A program made the position numbers and the translations under genes. The notes under the pieces are model-generated. The model searched no databases, was not told the DNA's origin, and worked only from the letters and a program-made list of their open reading frames with translations. Positions 12,101 to 21,100 of a DNA stretch of 31,776 bases are shown here, in pieces. Numbering within the stretch: position 1 is the stretch's first letter; each line of letters opens with the position of its first letter. Source of the DNA: Apostichopus californicus (lineage: Eukaryota; Echinodermata; Holothuroidea; Aspidochirotida; Stichopodidae); assembly GCA_020650975.1 (NCBI GenBank), contig JAIPMN010004007.1:1-31776 (forward strand), given 5' to 3'.

Positions 12101-15100
12101 GCGATGTTGAATGGTCAAGGGAATACTCATGAGTTAAGTTGTGTTTTAACACAATGGGACCTTACACTGTACGCTTTAGACAAATAATATTCATTCATTA
12201 ATATTTGGCTACAACCTTACCTCCTCAAATATTCCTGCTGGCAATTCTTAGTGCAACGGATATAACAGATTTGAAAGATTAGGAACACGGCGTTTGATTG
12301 TATCATGTCCATAAATGTATTAAGAAGGAATTATTTCCCCTCTGTGCATGTTCAGCTGGGATGTTATTCTTCCATGTGGAAGGTAATGTCAAGCCCGATC
12401 CCCATCCCAGGAACAAATAGTCGAAAGGAAAATAGTAAAACTTGGCTGCAAATGTAACGTTACAAGATGTTCTTCTGATATTTCACAAAATCTTTTGACT
12501 AGTTTAATTCCAGTTTCTAAAATAGAGAATAATGTATTTGCAGGCATATAAGGAAGGGCCAAGGGGGGGGGGGGGGAAGGAGGTGACAGTCGGGGGAGGA
12601 ATGGAAAAATGGGTTTGCAACTTTAGCTTGACTGTACATATTATATCATTTCTGTTTTTTTTTCTTCAGGTTGCTGTGACCGCAAGAGATGATGTTCCGC
12701 CGTTTGGCCCTGCCCTTCCCAGCCCACCAATCTTTAAGAAGACTTCCGAGTTGGGCGATTTTTTGCTGACCAAATTGATCAATGCTGAGAACGCTTGCTA
12801 CAAGGCTGAAAAATTTGCAAGTATACAGGTGAGGAGGCTGTTTGATATTATTGCTTTATAAATGTCTTTATAATTGAAGGGAATATAAAATATTTGTCTG
12901 AAAATTGCACACTGACACACACAGAGAAAGAAAACCAAAAAGTGTTACAACAAAATGACTTGTGGAGGAAAAGAATAACTTTAGTCACAGGTTAGAATAA
13001 ATGAAGAACACAGGTTTTAATATTAAACAAATCAACATTTTATTATTGTTTTCATTCTTCATTCCTGTTGGGAGAACTTGTGTTGAACAGACAGTGGACA
13101 AGCAACAAATTTAACAAGACTTTTAAAAAGCATATATCCAAGAAATTTGTGGATAGTTGAGGCTTAAAACCCAATGACCTCACAATTACAAGTCCAGCAT
13201 CAAGTTTAAAGAAAGTTGAAATGATTTATTTCGTTATTTTTGCATTTACTTTTTTTTTTCATCTGAAGAAAAAAAAGTTTCTTTCAGCCATAAATTTGAA
13301 CAATGTTCAGATTTCAAGAAAAATTATGAGAAGTGGAGACAAGAAAATATCAGAGGGGATTGGGAAAACAAGTATGAGGATGTTAAATCATTGACCAGTC
13401 GTTTTTTAATTTCTTCCTCGTTACAGAGGCGGACTAGGAGTGCTCTGCTGGATAATCTCTACGGTGAACTTCTCCTCAAAAATGAGGACCTTTATTGTGC
13501 AATAGCAGGTAAGAAATTAAGCTTTCTACATCTTCCAAACCTCTCCATCCTCAAGCAAACCATCCCTTCCTCCTCTGGACCCTGTTCATCACCTCCATCA
13601 GACCACACCCCTCCTCCAGACCACCATACTTCCCCTTACTATCACCCTTTTCCCAGACTCCCCCCCCCCCCAGCATTTCCATCTCATTCAGAATACAACC
13701 AAATGATTTCCAAATTCTATCTTGTTCTGGCAACAAATCTGTTAAATTTTTGTAGACATTTNNNNNNNNNNCACCCTTTTCCCAGACTCCCCCCCCCCCC
13801 CAGCATTTCCATCTCATTCAGAATACAACCAAATGATTTCCAAATTCTATCTTGTTCTGGCAACAAATCTGTTAAATTTTTGTAGACATTTTTGTAGACA
13901 TGTTAAAACATTTCTCAAAATTTGATGTTGCACATTCCTACATTCCTTTGAACAACAGACATGCCCCTAGACAGTTAGTTATCTCTTAGTTTAAAGTTTT
14001 GGCTTCTGTTACAGAAATGTCACCTCGTGCTAACTATTAATGCGACTTCTTGCCAACAGGCTGCTCTGTTTTGGCAAATGAGTTTTTCAAGTGCGTGTTG
14101 CTCCCTTTTAAAATCAGGACTAATAAACAAGATCTTATAGACAGGAAAGAGACATGGGCACAAATCTATAACAAACATTGACAAAATTTGGTAGGATATT
14201 GATTGTCTGTATTCAAAAAATCGTTGTCATGGAGAGTAAAAGATGACCTTGTTGATTTTTCCTTCCGCAGGGTTTGACATCCTGGCACCCTTGCAGTCCT
14301 CACAACATGGACAGATGAAACTGGATGGTAGCGGGGGTAGGACAAGCCTTCTCATGTCTTTTAAGAAAGCCTTCCGAAACAGGTCTCAGACGCTGGATAA
14401 CATCAGTAAATATAACGGAGCAGACGCTGTGGAACAGAATACAGGAAATCCAACGGTTAGTTGTTGAAAAGTTTTAACCAATGAAAATGTGTTTAGGGTG
14501 AACGTTGAATATGCAGTGTTTGAAGGTTTTAACCAATGAAAATGTGTTTAGGGTGTTGAATATGCAGTGTTTGAAGGTTTTAACCATTGAAAATGTGTTT
14601 AGTGTGAACGTTGAATATGCAGTGTTTGAAGGTTGTAGGAAACTTTGAAGTTGATAAGAAACAGTGTAATTTGGTGAATGCTGAGTGAGAGACAAAATTT
14701 GCTGTTTGATATTTTGGCAAAACTTAAAAATAAAATAATCTATGTCAACTCTCTCTGGATTGGACATGAAATTAGATTAAAAGCATAAATATTAGGGTTT
14801 GCTACGAAAGATGGCAGAAATCTTTTTCATGCGTCAAAATATCTTCATATGAGCTGTAATAATCAGGGTCAGTTTGGAAGAAAATTAAATTTTTGAGCGA
14901 TCAGTGATATAAACTTGAGGTGGGAAAAACAGAGAGAAATTTAGTGCAAAAAGAAAGAGGAAAGATTTTGGTTTTCCATAATTAAAGATTGACAATTTCA
15001 TTTTCCTACTCGTAAACCTTTCCCCAAGATGGACAAAAACTAGGAACCTTGCACTTTAGTTTTGTCCATGTTCTTGTTCCGTTTATGCCTGGTTCTTTAA

Positions 15101-18100
15101 GCAAATTGAGCGGCAGCTGTTTATGGTTGTTCCGAATGTGCGACGCTGCTTAATGTGGTCAAATGTTGTCTACACCTCTCTCCAATATCTGACTTCCCAC
15201 CTTATAATTAATGTGTCCTCTATTCTGGCTATGTTTACAAAGGAGATTGCCCAAATTGCTTTTGTCATTTCTGGAAGTACACAGATAACTAAGATCCATC
15301 AAGCCAGAAAAAAAAAAAATTGCACAGACATAATTAAGTAGTTATTGTCTAGGTGTTTTTCATTTTTCTCCGGGATCACATTAGTATAAAGGGGAAATGG
15401 TGAAGATACTGGAAGTGAACATGCCCTCAAGAAGACTAGCCAAGAATTATTCTTTAATGTCTTCATAATTATGTTGCCTTGTTGCTATGGTGATAAGACA
15501 TCTGCAATTCATCTTTGGTAGAGTGTTAGAGATATGAATAAATGACCTATTTCCTGCGAGTTCAATAGAGGTTCTTGTTGTAACAGTTACCACTGTAGGG
15601 GGTGGCATGTTAAACTAATTTCCACGGTGGCATGATCATATGAATTATATCAGGGTGAGAAAAGTCATCAATTGAAACCTGAAAGATGCTTATTTGTCTT
15701 ACATAAATTGTGTCATATGCAGGCAAGGTCTCACTTTAAACTGTTTCTTAAAAGTTCTTAACTGAGTACATAATAGTTTGATGTAAATATGTCAACAGTA
15801 ACTTACAGAGGGGTACTCTGGGGCACAGAGGGGTACTCTGTAGGGATATTAGCCAAAAATATATACTTTGCAGTCACTAAAAACAGATAGTGTACATACA
15901 ACCCATTGATGTCAACAGGGGGTATGGGGTGGGGGTCAACAAGGGGTGTGGGGTGGGTGTCAACATCAATATCATGTCCTCAGAATTTCTGAAAGTAATA
16001 CATGGTGACCTTATTCTAGCATCACTGGCCTTACTGATACTCTGCCCTTGTGGCATAATACCCGCACTTGGGGCATTTTGTAGCATATTTGTATATGAAT
16101 ATTTTGTATATATATATTTTGTATATATATATATTTTGTATATGTATAAACTATATTCCGTATTTGTAGCATATGTAGCATAAGAGTGGTAGAATGCTTA
16201 TAGTGTGGAACCCTCATCCTTGTACTTATAACAAACAAGGGGAATTCTAGATACTTGTACTCATGCTGTTTGTACTTGTACAATATTTGTCTTAAGTTTT
16301 CATTGTCTGTATATTCCTGGAGTCCTCATCTTGCCCGATTTATCTACCTCTCTTCAGGTCAAGGTTCAGCCACCTAAACCAGCGAGGTCTCGGAGCGCCA
16401 CTGCTCATAGCTTTGGAAGTGCAGACGGCAAAGAAAAGCCAAGCAGAAGAAAGAGGTGGGATGTTGTCCTATATAGAGATTGGTCACTCTCTGCCACCTT
16501 CTAAATAACAACTAATAGAATCAGTTTAAGACAGTAGAAGTATTGTCACCAAACGGGAAATATTTTGAGGTCAATTAAATGGTTACTCTGTTCAAACTGC
16601 GGTGGATAGAAATAGGTCAAAATTTGAGCAGTTTAAGGGGTACGAGACATGGTTTGCTAGGGTGAATGTAAGGAGGGGCCTTGATCCCCAGACGTTAAGA
16701 ACTAACTGCAAGCAAAACTTTGCTCAGACAAGGTCAAGGACAAGCAATTTATTCTTATGCCCCTCTATAACAGGACTAAGTAAATCTTGTAACAAAGTGT
16801 GCTCACTGATTTTGTTCATAGTATTTTGTGGTTCATAGTATATCATATGGTTCATAGTATATCATATGGTTCATAGTATCTTGTGGCTCATAGTATCTTG
16901 TGGCTCATAGTATCTTGTGGCTCATAGTATCTTGTGTTTTGTAGTATCTTGTGTTTTGTAGTATCTTGTGGTTCATAGTATCTTGTGGCTCATAGTATCT
17001 TGTGTTTTGTAGTATCTTGTGTTTTGTAGTATCTTATGGTTCATAGTATCTTATGGTTCATAGTGTCTTATGGTTCATATTATCTTGTGGATTAAAGTGT
17101 CTTGTGGATCAAAGTGTCTTTTGTTTTATAGTATTTTATGGTTCATAGTGTCTTGCGTTTTATAGTATCATTGATAGTAAATTGTTTATAGTGTTTAATT
17201 GTCTATAGTATCTTGTGGTTCATAGTATCTTGTGGTTCATAGTATCTTGTATTTTAAAGTATCTTGTGGTTATAGAATCTTGTGGTTCATAGTGTCTTAT
17301 GGTGTTTAATTGTTTATAGTAAATTGTTTATAGTATTTAATTGTCTGTAGTATATTTAATTGTCTTTAGTGTTTAATTGTTTATAGTGTTTAGTTGTCTG
17401 TAGTGTTTAGTTGTCTGTAGTATGTAATTGATTATAGTATTTAATTGTTTATAGTGTTTAATTGTCTTTAATTGTCTGTAGTATTTAGTTGTCTGTAGTA
17501 TTTAGTTGTCTGTAGTATGTAATTGATTATAGTGTTTAATTGTTTATAGTGTTTAATTGTCTATAGTGTTTAGTTGATTATAGTATTTAATTGTTTATAG
17601 TGTTTAATTGTCTTTAATTGTCTGTAGTATGTAATTGATTATAGTGTTTAATTGTCTGTAGTGTTTAATTGTCTACAGTATTTAATTGTCTATAGTGTTT
17701 AGTTGTCTGAAGTATGTAATTGATTATAGTATTTAATTGTCTGTAGTGTTTAATTGTCTCTAGTATTTAATTGTCTCTAGTGTTTAATTGTCTCTAGTAT
17801 TTAATTGTCTATAGTGTTTAGTTGTCTGTAGTATGTAATTGATTATAGTATTTAATTGTCTATAGTGTTTAATTGTCTATAGTGTTTAATTGTCTCTAGT
17901 ATTTAATTGTCTCTAGTATTTAATTGTCTATAGTGTTTAGTTGTCTGTAGTATGTAATTGATTATAGTATTTAATTGTCTATAGTGTTTAATTGTCTCTA
18001 GTATTTTTACTTTATTGTTTATATATTTCACTTTGTTTGTCAGGGACAGTGGGTTGAGTAGATCATCTCATTCTTCAGAGAGCATTAATGGCAGCCAGGA

Positions 18101-21100
18101 ATCTCACAAGTCTTCCTCTAACTCTCTTAATAGTTCTCCAGATGTGAATCAAAGTAGTAAATCCAGGTCAGTTTCTGAAAGACAAGTATAAATTCTATAA
18201 GTTAATGTAGTGTTGAGACATGTATGGAGTTTGGAGACATGTATGGAGCTTGGAGACTTCAATGCAAATTTACATACATGTCTCATCCCTCCGTACATGT
18301 CTCCATGCTCCATACATGTCTCCATGTATATACCTAAAAAAAAAGTACACGTACACGTCCCCTTTTGGGGACGTGTACGTGTACTTTTTGTGTGGTTCTC
18401 AGACTCTGCAGTCTGAGGACGGGGACAACTCTGAAGAGTTTAGAGACGGGGACAATCTGAACTCTGCAGTTTGTCCCCGCCTCCAAACTCCGAATGGGAG
18501 TTTGGAGACGGGGACAAACTTCAGATTGTCCCCGCCTCCAAACTCCGAAGGGGAGTTTGGAGGCGGGCACAAACTGCAGAGTTCAGATTGTACCCGCCTC
18601 CAAACTCCGAAGTGGAGTTCGGAGGCGGGCACAAACTGCAGAGTTCAGATTGTACCCGCCTCCAAACTCCAAAGGGGAGTTTGGAGGCGGGCACAAACTG
18701 CAGAGTTTGGAGACGGGGTCAACCAGAAATTCGCAGGTTGACCCCGGCTCCAAACTTGGCAGACGGGGAAAAACTGCAGAGTTTGGACACGGAGACAACC
18801 TGAAAGGTTGTTCCCGTCTCCAAACTCCACAGATTGTCCCCGTCTCCAAACTCCTAAGTTTGTCCCCTTCTCAAAGCTCAACGGGTTGTCCCCGTGTACA
18901 AACTCACCAGGTTGCCCCCGTCTCTTCTGGGTGGTCTCCATCTCCCAATTCCGCAGGGTTGATCTCTGCGACATGTTAGTGAAGTCTCTGCATTCGTTCT
19001 GTGATGGCCAAGAAACACCTGTTGAGAAAAGTAACAAAATAACATCTTAAAGTCATTGTAATAACTGTGCCCCTAGAACACATCACATTAAACCATGCCC
19101 CTCACTACCATCGTTACAACAAGAGTTACACCAAGGTGAATATGCTAGACTGTAGTTTACAATATGGGTTGCTTTGTGATCTGTATCATTCTGCAATCTT
19201 CCGGACTTACCTCACGGATAGAAACAGTTCAAAGATTTGCTCCAGGGGGTACCCTGTTTGCAAATTTCAGTCGGTCTAGGGTACCCGTTCATTACCATTA
19301 AACATAAAAACAAACTATAATAATGGCAAAGAAGACTAATGTTACTCCTGAAACCTGTTGCTAATGTCTGCAGGGTCTCCAAACTAAACCTCCGATCCTG
19401 TTCTCCACCCTTCCTAGGGTTACGAGTCTCATACTATTTGTAAAGCATCCGTGAATCATCTCACCAGAGCCGTAATGAGACGCTTCATGCAAGGGGATTT
19501 TCCTCGTCTAGTTAGTGGTGTCACTAACTTGCGTCACTCTATTATTTCTGTGATGGAAAGAGAGGATAATATAATGAGTCAAGTTGCAAGCTTGCATCTG
19601 ACAGTCTTTGTTTTTGTATTGTATTTTCAGCTTACATGGCCCAAAACTATCCCCTAGTAATTCTCTGGACAGCTTTAATAGCGAAGAGGACCATGGTCCC
19701 AATGAGCACGAGGATTCAGACACTGGAGTGGTAAGTATCTTAATAAGTGTGACCAGTTCTTGGACAAAATTTATCACGGGTGCCGGGTAATCAAATTCCA
19801 TGAGTATGATGGTGCCCCTAAACTACTCTGCATTAAACCATGCTAAACGTTAACCTCACTACCATCGTTACAACACAGTTACACCAAGGTGAATATGTAA
19901 GACTAAGTTAACAATATGGGTTGCAATGTGATCTGCAATCTTCCGGACTTACCTCATGGATATATTTGTCGAGAGTTATGATAGGAACAGTTTTTTTCCT
20001 GGGGTACCGTGTTTGCTAATTTCATTCTTTGTCGGGTACCTGTTTACCATTACCATTGAACAATAAACCAAAAAATACATGTACACCTAATGTTACTGCG
20101 TATAGGCTATGCAGTACATATAGGCTATGTATAGGCTATGCAGTACTTCAGCTATGTATGTGGTATATGGCCGCATATTTACATATACTGCTTATATCCT
20201 AAAAATTGCCCTTTTCAAAATCAACACATGCGCCGGTTTTCCGCCCCGTGTTTTTTCAGTGAAACAAAAAGTTTTGTAACCTTCAAGTGTACATCTTTAT
20301 GGCCTTTCAAGTCTAACAGTATTGACGAATTTGACGAAATTACCCACAAAAAGCATGATTGAAGATTTCCTAGAATCATTTGTTGAGGAGTATGTTTGCA
20401 TAAAATGGCTATAAATATATAAGCAACGGGAGATCATTTACAGTATATTTGGCAAACCAAAAGTTTTGTAAAAGTTACGTCACCACATTATCATCGGCCT
20501 ATCCAACCTGTTCTTTCATTGCTGTGTGCTATAAGGCTAGCACTCCTCCAGTAGGCCCTGGCTGTTTGTAGAATAATTGGAAATTTGTAAATCCAACAAA
20601 TTTTACACATATCAAATGGAAAATCGCCAAAGGATGAAAATACCAAAGAATCCACATGAACCTTTTCATCTCTTTCCTTACTTCCAATAAACCTTTCATT
20701 ACTGCAAATTAAAAATTTGTACACTGAAATTTGAAAATTGGAGAACGATGTTAGTAATTTTGACTAAGTAACGTACCTGGTAGTAACGGCTCGACTGGGT
20801 AGTAAGTGCTTGGTCAGTCCCCCCGGGGTTCCTTGTACCCATTCCCATCACTATAAGAGAGTAATACATTCTTCTCCCTTCTTCAATCATAGGGAAGTCT
20901 GTCATCTTCTGGATGCATTCCTAGCGGTAAACCAAGTCCGTTGACTCCATGTCTCTGCCAAGAGGGAAAGTGTTCTGTCGCGCTCGAAATGGAAAGTAAG
21001 TCCACCTATTTCTAAATTGAAAGAGAGAGAGGGGAGAAGTAAATTAGAAAAGTTTTACCTTTCCTTTGACAATGTTTGACTTTTTGACATGTTTACCGGT

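Noticed and set aside
13391-13885. 164-residue ORF across the gap
   Set aside because: Only 13427-13508 is a real exon; the remainder is intron plus an artefactual duplication and N bases.
18220-18979. Several overlapping long open frames on both strands with repeated FGVWRRG / KLQS-type text
   Set aside because: They are produced by the inverted repeat; all frames and both strands are open because the unit has few stops. No start context or homology.
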